A DNA stretch of 64,000 bases, from positions 248,001-312,000 of the forward strand of contig NZ_JACBZF010000001.1 in the NCBI RefSeq assembly GCF_013408095.1. The letters run 5' to 3'. The notes under the pieces were generated by a model. The model was not told the DNA's origin. It worked only from the letters and a program-made list of their open reading frames with translations, and did not search any database. A program made the translations under genes and the position numbers. This document shows, piece after piece, positions 45,013 to 53,462 of this stretch; position 1 is the stretch's first letter; every line of letters begins with the position of its first letter. The DNA is from Novosphingobium marinum. Lineage in GTDB: Bacteria; Pseudomonadota; Alphaproteobacteria; Sphingomonadales; Sphingomonadaceae.

Positions 45013-46154
45013 AGCGCACCCTGTTTTCGAGCGAGCACGAAATCTTCCGGGATTCGGTTCGCAACTTCGTCGACACCGAGCTGGTGCCCCACCACGCACA
45101 GTGGGAACAGGACAAGGTCGTCCCGCGCGAAGTCTGGGAAAAGGCAGGGCAAGCGGGCCTGCTCTGCCCGGACGTTCCCGAGGAGTACGGCGGTTTCGGC
45201 GCCGACTGGCTCTACAATGTCGTCGTGATCGAGGAGCTTGCGAAGAAGGGCATGAGCGGCCCCGGCTTCATGGTCCATTCCGAGATGGTCGCGCCCTACA
45301 TCCTCGCCTGGGGTTCCGAGGACCTGAAGCAGAAGTGGCTGCCGCAGATGGTCGCGGGCAAGGCGATCGGCGCGGTCGCCATGACCGAGCCCGGCGCGGG
45401 AAGCGACCTCAAGGAACTGCGCACCAGGGCCATTCGCGACGGCGACGACTATGTCGTGAACGGGCAGAAGACCTACATTTCCAACGGCCAGACCTGCGAC
45501 TTCATCCTGCTGGCCTGCAAAACCGATCCGACAGCCGGTGCCCGCGGCGTTTCCATCGTGCTGACCGAATCGAACCGCAAGGGTTTCGAGCGCGGGCGCA
45601 ATCTCGAGAAGATCGGCCTCAAGGCGCAGGACACCTCGGAGCTTTTCTTCTCCGACCTTCGCGTGCCCGTGGCCAACCGGCTGGGCGACGAGGGCGCCGG
45701 CTTCCGCATGCTGATGACCAAGCTTGCGCAGGAGCGGCTGGTGCAGGCGGTACGCAGCATCTGCGTGGCCGAAGCGGCCATCGAATGGACGGTGAAGTAC
45801 ACCTCCGAGCGCAAGGCTTTCGGACAGACCATCGCCGATTTCCAGAACACGCAGTTCGTGCTGGCGCAGCTTGCAGCCGAGACTACCGCGATGCGCGTCT
45901 TCACCGACGACTGCATGGCGAAGCACCTGAAGGGCGAGCTCGACGGCGTGACGGCGGCGAAGGTAAAGCTTTGCGTTACCGACCTGCACAACAAGGTCGT
46001 CAACGAGTGCCTGCAGTTCTTCGGCGGATACGGCTACATGCACGAATATCCCATCGCGCGCGCCTTCATCGATGCGCGGATCACGCGGATCGCGGGCGGT
46101 GCGGCCGAAGTCATGAAGCAGATCATCAGCCGCGACTTGTTCGCCAACACATAA
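45009..46154 (+). CDS. Acyl-CoA dehydrogenase (long-chain/isovaleryl type)
   Basis: The 381-residue flavoenzyme has VPEEYGGFGADW, GAVAMTEPGAGSDLKELRT, GQKTYISNGQTCD and GGYGYMHEYPIAR. The C-terminal motif IAGGAAEVMKQII lacks the medium-chain Glu but fits the long-chain type, in which the base is the Glu of LAQERLVQ. It belongs to a different subfamily from the two 388-residue paralogues. It overlaps the CoA-lyase gene by four bases and precedes the E1 genes by 25 bases. Electrons would go to ETF and then the EtfD encoded at 12639. Confidence 0.9.
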   Translation: MKRTLFSSEHEIFRDSVRNFVDTELVPHHAQWEQDKVVPREVWEKAGQAGLLCPDVPEEYGGFGADWLYNVVVIEELAKKGMSGPGFMVHSEMVAPYILAWGSEDLKQKWLPQMVAGKAIGAVAMTEPGAGSDLKELRTRAIRDGDDYVVNGQKTYISNGQTCDFILLACKTDPTAGARGVSIVLTESNRKGFERGRNLEKIGLKAQDTSELFFSDLRVPVANRLGDEGAGFRMLMTKLAQERLVQAVRSICVAEAAIEWTVKYTSERKAFGQTIADFQNTQFVLAQLAAETTAMRVFTDDCMAKHLKGELDGVTAAKVKLCVTDLHNKVVNECLQFFGGYGYMHEYPIARAFIDARITRIAGGAAEVMKQIISRDLFANT

Positions 46155-46179
46155 AGAATTTCCAGTCGAGAGGTCCCCG

Positions 46180-47163
46180 ATGTCCAACTATCCGAAGCCA
46201 GATAACGAAACGCTGCTCGAAATCTATCGGACGGCGAACCTGATCAAGCAGAACGACGAACGCATCATCAAGCTGATGATGGCGGGCAAGCTCGTCATGC
46301 CGTATTATTCGCCGCGCGGGCAGGAGATCATACCCTCGGCGGTTTCGGCCAGCCTCGAGGACGACGACTACATCTGCACGATCTATCGCGGCCTGCACGA
46401 CATGCTCGCCAAGGGTTTCCCGCTCGACGAGATGTGGGCCGAACTCGCCGGGCGCGAGACCGGGACCTGCAAGGGTAAGGGCGGCCCGATGCACCTGACC
46501 TGTCCCGAACGCGGCATGATGGTGACCACCGGGATCGTGGGTTCCTCGATGCCGATCGCGACAGGCCTCGGCTGGGCGGCCAAGCTAGACGGCAAGAACC
46601 GCGTGTCGGTCGCCAACTTCGGCGACGGTGCGGCCAACATCGGCGCGTTCCACGAATCGCTGAACATGGCGGCACTCTACGAACTGCCGGTGATCTTCAT
46701 CTGCCAGAACAACCGCTATGCCGAGCACACCTCGTTCGACGATTCCTCGAAGGTCGAGACGATCTCGATCCGTGCCGAGGGATACGGCATGCCGGGCGTC
46801 ACCGTGAACGGCAACGATCCGGACGAGATGTACGGCGCCGCCAAGGTCGCTATTGACCGCGCCCGGGCCGGCGAGGGTCCGACACTGATCGAGGCGACTA
46901 CCTTCCGTTTCAACGGCCACCTCCTTGGCGAGTCGGGCGCCTACATGGACAAGGACCTTTACGCCCAGGCGCAGGCCGACGATCCGATGCCGATCCTCCG
47001 CAAGCGCCTCGTCGACGAAGGCATCGCGAGCGAGGACGAGATCGCCGCGATCGAGGCCGACATCACCGCGCGGATCGATGCCGCCCAGAAGGCCGCGTTC
47101 GATGCTCCGTTCCCGGACGTCATCGAACTGAAGCGCGACGTCTATGCAGAAGAAATCGACTGA
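46180..47163 (+). CDS. Thiamine-diphosphate dehydrogenase E1 component, alpha subunit
   Basis: The 327-residue protein carries the ThDP/Mg motif GDGAANIGAFHESLNMAALY...NN, KGGPMHLTCP and GIVGSSMPIATGLGWAAK, as in pyruvate, acetoin or branched-chain 2-oxoacid dehydrogenase E1-alpha. The serines of the usual regulatory loop (YAEHTSFDDSSKVETIS) are present. It pairs with the beta subunit 12 bases downstream. No dihydrolipoyl acyltransferase (E2) or E3 is encoded near, so it either borrows an E2 or works without it. By context it oxidatively decarboxylates a 2-oxoacid released by the CitE-type lyase. Confidence 0.88.
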   Translation: MSNYPKPDNETLLEIYRTANLIKQNDERIIKLMMAGKLVMPYYSPRGQEIIPSAVSASLEDDDYICTIYRGLHDMLAKGFPLDEMWAELAGRETGTCKGKGGPMHLTCPERGMMVTTGIVGSSMPIATGLGWAAKLDGKNRVSVANFGDGAANIGAFHESLNMAALYELPVIFICQNNRYAEHTSFDDSSKVETISIRAEGYGMPGVTVNGNDPDEMYGAAKVAIDRARAGEGPTLIEATTFRFNGHLLGESGAYMDKDLYAQAQADDPMPILRKRLVDEGIASEDEIAAIEADITARIDAAQKAAFDAPFPDVIELKRDVYAEEID

Positions 47164-47175
47164 GGGTGCCGGACA

Positions 47176-48159
47176 ATGACTGATACGAACAAAATGGACA
47201 TGATCGGCGCCATCAACGCCGCGTTGCACGACGCCATGACCGAGGACGAAACCGTACTCGTGCTGGGCGAGGAAGTGGGAGACAAGCAGGAAGGCGGCGT
47301 CATGGGTGTCACCAAGGGTCTGTCCACCAAGTTCGGGACGGACCGCGTGAAGTCCACCCCGATTTCCGAGCAGGCAATCATCGGTGCCGCCATCGGTGCG
47401 GCAGTGGGCGGCTACAAGCCGGTTGCCGAGATCATGCTGATGAACTTCATCGCGGTGCCGATGGACATGATCTTCAACCACGCGGCGAAGCTGCGCTTCA
47501 TGTCGGGCGGGCAGACCAACGTTCCCATCGTCATCCGCACAATGACCGGCTCGGGCTTTTCGACCGGGGGTCAGCACTCGGACTATCTCGAGGCCTGGTT
47601 CGCGCATACGCCGGGCATGAAGGTCGTCGCGCCGTCGAACCCTGACGACGCCTATGGCCTGATGCGATCGGCGATCGACGATCCCGACCCGGTGCTGTTC
47701 ATCGAGCACCTGCCTTCGTACTGGACGCCGGGCGAAGTGACCAAGCAGCGCATCCCGATCGGCAAAGCACGCGTCGCGCGCGAGGGTACCGACATCACGC
47801 TTGTCGGCCATTCGCTCACCGTCGGACAGGGGCTGGCGGCTGCGGAGGAACTGGCGAAGGACGGCATCTCGATGGAAGTCATCGACCTGCGCAGCATCGC
47901 GCCCTGGGACAAGGAAGCCGTGCTCTCCTCGGCCCGCAAGACCGGCCGGGTGATCGTCGCGCACGAAGCGGTGAAGGAACACGGCATCGGCGCGGAAATC
48001 GCATCGGTGGTCAACGAGAACCTCTGGGGCGAACTCAAGGGGCCGGCGCGCCGCATCGGCTCGGCCTTCTGCCCGGTGCCGTTCTCCAAGCCGCTGGAAG
48101 AGGCCTTCGCCCCCAATGCCGCGAAGATCGGCGCGATGGCGAAGGACATGATGGGCTGA
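47176..48159 (+). CDS. Thiamine-diphosphate dehydrogenase E1 component, beta subunit
   Basis: The 327-residue beta subunit has LVLGEEVGDKQEGGVMGVTKGL, DRVKSTPISEQAIIGAAIGA, GQTNVPIVIRTMTGSG and EVIDLRSIAPWDKE, the usual E1-beta landmarks. It forms the heterotetramer with the alpha subunit and completes the ThDP site (Glu in EEVG). It resembles the acetoin/pyruvate group more than BCKDH, but the substrate is unproven. Confidence 0.88.
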   Translation: MTDTNKMDMIGAINAALHDAMTEDETVLVLGEEVGDKQEGGVMGVTKGLSTKFGTDRVKSTPISEQAIIGAAIGAAVGGYKPVAEIMLMNFIAVPMDMIFNHAAKLRFMSGGQTNVPIVIRTMTGSGFSTGGQHSDYLEAWFAHTPGMKVVAPSNPDDAYGLMRSAIDDPDPVLFIEHLPSYWTPGEVTKQRIPIGKARVAREGTDITLVGHSLTVGQGLAAAEELAKDGISMEVIDLRSIAPWDKEAVLSSARKTGRVIVAHEAVKEHGIGAEIASVVNENLWGELKGPARRIGSAFCPVPFSKPLEEAFAPNAAKIGAMAKDMMG

Positions 48160-48214
48160 CCTTGCCTTGCGACCGCCGGAAACCGGCGGCGCGGGTCCGG
48201 ATCGGGAGAGTAAG

Positions 48215-49648
48215 ATGGACTACGACTACGATGTGATCGTCGTCGGCGGTGGCGGGGCAGGGATGACCGCCGCGCTGGTCGCGCACGAAGCCGGCGCGAG
48301 CGTCATGATCCTCGAGGCCGACGGCAAGCTCGGCGGCGCGACCTGGCTGAGCGGCGGCGTGATCTACGCGGCCGGCACCTCGGTCCAGAAGAAGCTGGGG
48401 ATCGAGGATACGCCCCAGGCGATGTACGACTACATCATGACGCTCAACGCCTGGCAGACGCGTCCGGACATTATCCGCACCTTCTCCGAACGAAGCGCGG
48501 AGGCGGTCGAGTGGATGGTCAGCCTCGGCGCCGAGTACGAATGGGTAGTGAAGTCGGGCGTCGATACCGTCCCGCGCGGTCATTGCACCAAGGGCGCCGG
48601 TTTCACCATCGGCGAACTGCTCAAGAACGAAGTCGGCGCGATGGGTATCGAGACCGCACTCAACACCCGGGTCGAGCGGCTGCTTTTCGAGAATGGCCGG
48701 GTCTGCGGCGTCCATGCCGACGGTGTCGATCTGCACGCCAAGGCCGTCGTGCTGACGACCGGCGGCCTTGGCAACAGCCCGACGATGCGCGCGAAGTACT
48801 TCCCGTCCGCCGCGCAGCATGGCGACATCGTCTACGCGGTCCATGACGACGCGCCCTTCATCCTCGGAGACGGGATCAAGCTGGGCGAGCAGGTCGGTGC
48901 CGAGATCACCGGCATCGACACCGGCCTCGTGCTGCCGTCGGCGGCGCTCGTGCCGAATTCGGTCGAGGCGTTCCTGCCGCCGTGGATGATGCTCGTGAAC
49001 GTCGACGGGCATCGCTTCATGCCGGAAAACGCGCCCTACGCGGTTTCGGGCTACCTCATCAACGAGCAGCCGGGCGCGCGCGCCTACGGGATCTTCGACG
49101 AGAAAACGCTTGTCGAGGGGAGCGCCGACAAGCGGTTCTCCGATCCCTACCACACAGGCGAAGTGTCGCAGACATGGGACGAGGACCTCATTCGCAAGCA
49201 CGTCGGGACAGGGCGCATCAAGACTGCCGATACGCTCGAGGAAATCGCCGACATGTGCGGCATCAATCGCCTTGCCCTGCGCGCGACGGCTGAGCGCTAC
49301 AACGCGGACGCGCGCAACGACGTCGATACCGAGTGGGAAAAGAACGCGCCCAGGCACTTCCCGATCGACGAGGCCCCGTACTTCGCCGTCGAGGTCCGCG
49401 CCTCGGTCATCGGGCAGACCAGCGCAGGCGTCGACATCGATGCGACCACCCGCGTCCGCGACCGCAATGGCGCGACGATACCTGGCCTGTTCGCTGCGGG
49501 CGAGACGGTCGGCTGTATCCAGGGCAAGCGCTATTCGGGTGGCGGCATGGGCGTGGGCAATGCGCTCACCTTCGGGCGCATCGCCGGCGAGGAAGTGGCG
49601 AAGGAGGTCCTTGCGAACGATCCGCTGCCCGGCCTCGAGACCGCCTGA
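48215..49648 (+). CDS. FAD-dependent oxidoreductase (KstD/fumarate-reductase flavoprotein family)
   Basis: The 477-residue flavoenzyme has VIVVGGGGAGMTAALVAHEAG, LEADGKLGGATWLSGGVIY and a C-terminal GLFAAGETVGCIQGKRYSGGGMGVG. It is shorter than the KstD-like protein at 32517 and ends like tricarballylate/urocanate/fumarate-reductase-type flavoproteins. It probably desaturates or reduces a carbonyl-adjacent C-C bond. The ATG at 48215 has GGGAGAG upstream and is preferred to an ATG at 48167. It lies 55 bases after E1-beta. Confidence 0.82.
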   Translation: MDYDYDVIVVGGGGAGMTAALVAHEAGASVMILEADGKLGGATWLSGGVIYAAGTSVQKKLGIEDTPQAMYDYIMTLNAWQTRPDIIRTFSERSAEAVEWMVSLGAEYEWVVKSGVDTVPRGHCTKGAGFTIGELLKNEVGAMGIETALNTRVERLLFENGRVCGVHADGVDLHAKAVVLTTGGLGNSPTMRAKYFPSAAQHGDIVYAVHDDAPFILGDGIKLGEQVGAEITGIDTGLVLPSAALVPNSVEAFLPPWMMLVNVDGHRFMPENAPYAVSGYLINEQPGARAYGIFDEKTLVEGSADKRFSDPYHTGEVSQTWDEDLIRKHVGTGRIKTADTLEEIADMCGINRLALRATAERYNADARNDVDTEWEKNAPRHFPIDEAPYFAVEVRASVIGQTSAGVDIDATTRVRDRNGATIPGLFAAGETVGCIQGKRYSGGGMGVGNALTFGRIAGEEVAKEVLANDPLPGLETA

Positions 49649-49699
49649 TCCGTCCCTGCCTTCGGGCCGGGCGGCCATATACTTTCAAGGAACCACGCC

Positions 49700-50911
49700 A
49701 TGCTGACCATCTACGACGAATTTCCGGTCCACCAGACCCCCTATCCTGTCAGCTACATTCCCTCGACCGACTATGCCTGGGACGAAGGGTACTGGTTCGC
49801 GGCGTTCAACGCAGACGAGAAGGTATTTCTCGGGACCTATCTGCGGATCAACCCCAATACCGACATGATCGGCGGCTGCGTGCTGCTGAACGTGGCCGGA
49901 CACCAGACGACCTTGCGTTTCAACCGGTGCTGGCGACGCAATGTCGCGCTCGAGGTCGGCCCGTTCAGGGTCACGATCGTCGAACCGCTGCGTCGCATCC
50001 GCCTCGAACTGGCGGACAACGACAGCGGGATCGGCTTCGACCTGATGTGGGAAGGAACTTCGCCGGCCTTTCTCGAGGACCATCACATCGCGACCAATCG
50101 CGGTCGCCGCACGACCGACCAGAGCCGCTACTCGCAGCCGGGCAAGTGCTCTGGCTGGATCAAGTCGCGCGACCGGCGCTGGGAGGTCGAGCCGGAAAGC
50201 TGGTCTGGCGCACGCGATCACAGCTGGGGACTTTATACCTCGCGCCCGCCGCTTTCCCCGCTACCGACGCTGCTGCCGCCGCCCGAAGGTGACGGGCCGA
50301 AGCGCGCGATGCGCTTCTGGACCTGCTTCCGTACCGAAGAATACAGCGGCTTCTACCACGTGCACGAAACCGCCGAGGGCGTTCAGTGCAAGATGAACGA
50401 CGTGTTCGGCACGCCTTTCGGCGGGCGCATCTTCAAGGGCTGGAACGAGGAGACGGTCGAGCTCGTCTCCGGTCGGCACGAGATGAAGTTCAGGGAGGGC
50501 TCACCCGTCCTCGAACAGGCGATCTTCCACCTGAAGGACAGCGAGGGACGCGACTGGAAGCAGGTCTTCGACATCGAGACCCCTCCCTGGGTCGTGCAGC
50601 CGATGGGTGCCTTCCCCGGAAGCTGGAAGGACGGCGGGACCTTCTTCACCTATCACGGCTCCGAGGAACTCGCGATCGAATGGGAGGAGGCCGACTACTC
50701 GGTCCAGCCCTTCGAATACACCCCGCATGCCGTCAGCGGCGCGGCGGCGTCGGAAGGGTTCAATACCGGCACTTCCAAGGGCAACCTGGTGCACGGACCC
50801 GAATACCTGGCGCGCGTGACCACCCATGCGCCCGACGGGACGGTGACGCGCGGCTCCTCTCAGGTCGAGCTGTTCATCAACGGGCGGTACGACCCCTACG
50901 GCTTCGAATGA
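49700..50911 (+). CDS. CrtC/AttH-like lipocalin-fold protein
   Basis: This 403-residue protein lacks a signal peptide or membrane segments. It has two beta-rich halves and a central motif [12 protein letters not shown], typical of hydroxyneurosporene-synthase/AttH-like and related DUF7064-type proteins. Such folds bind hydrophobic terpenoid or steroid ligands, and some hydrate C=C bonds. No carotenoid genes are near, so a carotenoid role is unlikely. The ATG at 49700 has AAGGA eight bases upstream. Its end overlaps the next SDR gene (ATGA). The catalytic role is unknown. Confidence 0.65.
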   Translation: MLTIYDEFPVHQTPYPVSYIPSTDYAWDEGYWFAAFNADEKVFLGTYLRINPNTDMIGGCVLLNVAGHQTTLRFNRCWRRNVALEVGPFRVTIVEPLRRIRLELADNDSGIGFDLMWEGTSPAFLEDHHIATNRGRRTTDQSRYSQPGKCSGWIKSRDRRWEVEPESWSGARDHSWGLYTSRPPLSPLPTLLPPPEGDGPKRAMRFWTCFRTEEYSGFYHVHETAEGVQCKMNDVFGTPFGGRIFKGWNEETVELVSGRHEMKFREGSPVLEQAIFHLKDSEGRDWKQVFDIETPPWVVQPMGAFPGSWKDGGTFFTYHGSEELAIEWEEADYSVQPFEYTPHAVSGAAASEGFNTGTSKGNLVHGPEYLARVTTHAPDGTVTRGSSQVELFINGRYDPYGFE

Positions 50912-51684
50912 GGCTCGGCCTCGAAGGCAAGGTCGCCCTCGTCTCGGGGGGAAGCGCGGGGATGGGGCGCGCGATCGCGCTCGAGCTTGCCGCCGAGGGC
51001 GCGAAGGTGATGATCGCCGCGCGGCGCGAAGGCCCGCTGCGAGACGTCGCCGCGGAAATCGGGAAGGCCGGCGGTGCCGCGGCCTGGGTGAGTGCCGACA
51101 TGGCAAAGGAGGACGATGTTCGCCGCGCCGTGGCCGAAACCCGCAAGGCTTTCGGCGATCCCGACGTCGTTATCTTCAACGTCCGTTCGATCCTGCGCTA
51201 CGGCTTCGAGGAAGCCGCTCCCGACGATTTCCGGCAAAGCAACGAGCAGGTCGTCCTCTCTATGGCCTTCCTTGCTAGAGAGACGTATCCGGCGATGAAG
51301 GCCAAGGGGTTCGGACGGTTCGTCAACATCGGTTCGGTATGCGCCAAGGAGCCGCACCGGTTCTTCAGCATCGTGCTGTCGAACACGTACCGCACCGCAG
51401 CGGTTGCGCTTGCTCGGTCGCTTTCGAACGAGCTCGCCCCCTTCGGCATCACGGTCAACACCATCGCGCCGGGCAGCATCGACACCGGCCTCAACGAGGA
51501 GGCGCAGTCGGGCGGCGGAAGCGAACGCTCCCGGCGCGAGGATCCGCCTGTCATCCAGATGGGACGCAACGGCCGTCCCGACGAGGTATCCGGCCTTGCC
51601 GCCTTCCTCTGCTCGGAGCGGGCAAGCTACATCACCGGCCAGACGATCGCCGTCGACGGCGGCTGGACGCGCGGCCTTTTCTGA
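50908..51684 (+). CDS. SDR-family protein with non-canonical active site
   Basis: The 258-residue Rossmann protein has [31 protein letters not shown] (Ser) and the late motif [14 protein letters not shown]. The usual Tyr-x3-Lys is replaced: after [17 protein letters not shown] the Lys position is Ala. A FabG-like SDR subfamily with SNxxR in this place is known, and its chemistry is unsettled. It ends with the normal SDR C-terminus ([15 protein letters not shown]). It overlaps the CrtC-like gene by four bases and precedes the SnoaL-like gene by 24. Confidence 0.82.
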   Translation: MRLGLEGKVALVSGGSAGMGRAIALELAAEGAKVMIAARREGPLRDVAAEIGKAGGAAAWVSADMAKEDDVRRAVAETRKAFGDPDVVIFNVRSILRYGFEEAAPDDFRQSNEQVVLSMAFLARETYPAMKAKGFGRFVNIGSVCAKEPHRFFSIVLSNTYRTAAVALARSLSNELAPFGITVNTIAPGSIDTGLNEEAQSGGGSERSRREDPPVIQMGRNGRPDEVSGLAAFLCSERASYITGQTIAVDGGWTRGLF

Positions 51685-51708
51685 AGCGGACGGCACGGCG
51701 AGGATCGC

Positions 51709-52182
51709 ATGACCCACGATGAAATGCTTGCGCGAGAGGCGATCCGGTACACACTGGAGCTCTACAACCGCAACGCCGACACCGCCGACTACGAGCGGCA
51801 CCACGATGTCTTTCATCCCGACGGCGTGTTCGAAGTGCAGGGCCTCGGCGAAGTGCGCGGACCCGACGCGATCATCGCCATGCTCAAGCCCGGCGCGCTG
51901 AAGCGGAAAGCTTTCGACGAAGGCAATTTCCAGCGCCACAATCTCACGACGACGATGATCGAATTTACCGGACCCGACACGGCAATTGTTTTGACCTACA
52001 TCATAGTGGTGACCGAACTGGGGTTCGATCACACGGGCAGGTACGACGACGACTTCGTGAAGTCGGGCGACCGCTGGCTGATCATGCGGCGCCGCGCCAC
52101 GATGGAATGGTCGCGTCCGGATTCGCGGTTCGCGAGCTGGCTCGGCAAGGGCACGCCTGTCAAGGAAGGGAAGGGTGCATGA
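51709..52182 (+). CDS. SnoaL/NTF2-like protein
   Basis: The 157-residue cone-fold protein has EAIRYTLELYNRNADTADYERHHDVFHPDGVFEVQGLGEVRG (contiguous blocks) and RWLIMRRRATMEWSRPDS, as in bacterial polyketide-cyclase/hydroxylase-like SnoaL-4 proteins. Some relatives act as isomerases, dehydratases or epoxide hydrolases. It overlaps the downstream epoxide hydrolase gene by four bases, which supports a role in the same step. The ribosome site GAGGA precedes the ATG. Confidence 0.8.
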   Translation: MTHDEMLAREAIRYTLELYNRNADTADYERHHDVFHPDGVFEVQGLGEVRGPDAIIAMLKPGALKRKAFDEGNFQRHNLTTTMIEFTGPDTAIVLTYIIVVTELGFDHTGRYDDDFVKSGDRWLIMRRRATMEWSRPDSRFASWLGKGTPVKEGKGA

Positions 52183-53339
52183 CCATCGAACAATTCAGGA
52201 TCGCGATTCCCGACCAGCGTCTCGACGACATGCGAGCGCGGCTGAAATCGGCATCGTGGCCAGGCGACTTCGGCAACGAGCAATGGCGCTACGGCGTCGA
52301 GCAGGGCTGGCTGCAGGACATGGTCCGGTACTGGACCGAAGACTACGACTGGCGCGCGCAGGAAGCCGAAATCAACCGCTTCCCCCACTTCCGCACCACG
52401 ATCGACGGAGTGCCGATCCACTTCATCCACCTGAAGAGCGGCAAGCCCGACGCTATCCCGCTGATCCTGACGCATGGCTGGCCCTGGACGTTCTGGGACT
52501 GGAACGCGCTGATCGAACCGCTCGTGGCGGGCGGGGACGGTGTGCCGTCCTTCGACATCGTGGTGCCGTCGTTGCCCGGAGTCGCCTTTTCGGCTCCCCT
52601 GCAAACGGCGGGCATCGGCCTGCGGCGGATCGCGGCGATGTGGGTCGAACTGATGGAGCGGCTCGGATACGAAACGTTCGCTGCGGCGGGAGGAGACTGG
52701 GGTGGCGGCGTGACCGCCGAACTGGGCCATGCGCATGCCGACCGGCTGATCGCGATCTACATGTCGCTGGTCCTCCTGCCGGGCCTCGACCCGTCGTCGA
52801 TCTCGCCCGAGGACTTCGCGCCCGACGAGGCCTGGATGCTCGAGCGGACGATGGACCGCCTGCCGACCATCGTCAGCCACGTTTCGGTACAGAGCAGCGA
52901 CCCGCAGACGCTTGCTTACGCGCTGGCGGATTCGCCTGTCGGTACCGCGGCATGGCTCTGGGAGCGGCGACGCAACTGGAGCGATTGCAACGACGACGTG
53001 CTGGCGGCCTACGATCGCGACTTCCTGTGCACAACGGCCTCGATCTACTGGCTGACCAACACGATCGGTTCGTCGCTGCGCATCTACAAGGAGATGTTCA
53101 CCGGGATGGGATTCGCGATGGACTGGCCGCTTGCCCACGATGGCTCGCCGCCCATTCCCGTGCCCACCGGCGTCGGCGTTGCGCGCAAGGACGTGGCGTT
53201 CGTGCCTCGAGCGATAGTCGAGAGGCACACCAACCTGCAGCGCTGGCAGGTCATCGACGAAGGCGGGCATTTCCTGCCGGCGGAAAGGCCGCAAACCCTC
53301 GTCGATGAATACCGCACGTTCTTTGCCGGGGCGAGATGA
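52179..53339 (+). CDS. Epoxide hydrolase (juvenile-hormone/microsomal EH type, alpha/beta hydrolase)
   Basis: This 386-residue enzyme has the N-terminal EHN domain (QFRIAIPDQRLDDMRARLKSASWPGDF), the HGWPW oxyanion-hole motif, the nucleophile Asp173 in GGDWGG, and the base His in DEGGHFLPAERP. It opens an epoxide to a diol via an alkyl-enzyme ester. It follows a SnoaL-like gene and precedes a P450, so it may hydrolyse an epoxide made by that or another oxygenase. The ATG at 52179 overlaps the stop of the upstream gene. Confidence 0.9.
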   Translation: MTIEQFRIAIPDQRLDDMRARLKSASWPGDFGNEQWRYGVEQGWLQDMVRYWTEDYDWRAQEAEINRFPHFRTTIDGVPIHFIHLKSGKPDAIPLILTHGWPWTFWDWNALIEPLVAGGDGVPSFDIVVPSLPGVAFSAPLQTAGIGLRRIAAMWVELMERLGYETFAAAGGDWGGGVTAELGHAHADRLIAIYMSLVLLPGLDPSSISPEDFAPDEAWMLERTMDRLPTIVSHVSVQSSDPQTLAYALADSPVGTAAWLWERRRNWSDCNDDVLAAYDRDFLCTTASIYWLTNTIGSSLRIYKEMFTGMGFAMDWPLAHDGSPPIPVPTGVGVARKDVAFVPRAIVERHTNLQRWQVIDEGGHFLPAERPQTLVDEYRTFFAGAR

Positions 53340-53396
53340 TCTGCGCGGGCGGGCGGGGCGAGCCACAATCGCCCTTTCGCAGCCTCGCGACAGACT

Positions 53397-53404
53397 GTAT
53401 GCTA
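53397..53404 (+). promoter_or_regulatory. GTATGCTA motif upstream of the P450 (candidate operator/promoter)
   Basis: TGTATGCTATAGTACGATAT lies about 60 bases before the P450 start, in the longest gap (123 bases) of the plus-strand array. It shares GTATGCTA with sites at 32465, 59323 and 61945. It may give the P450 and the downstream kinase their own promoter. Confidence 0.5.
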
Positions 53405-53462
53405 TAGTACGATATGGGATTTCGCGCGGTCGTGAAGACCGCCAAGCCATGAGGATGATGTG

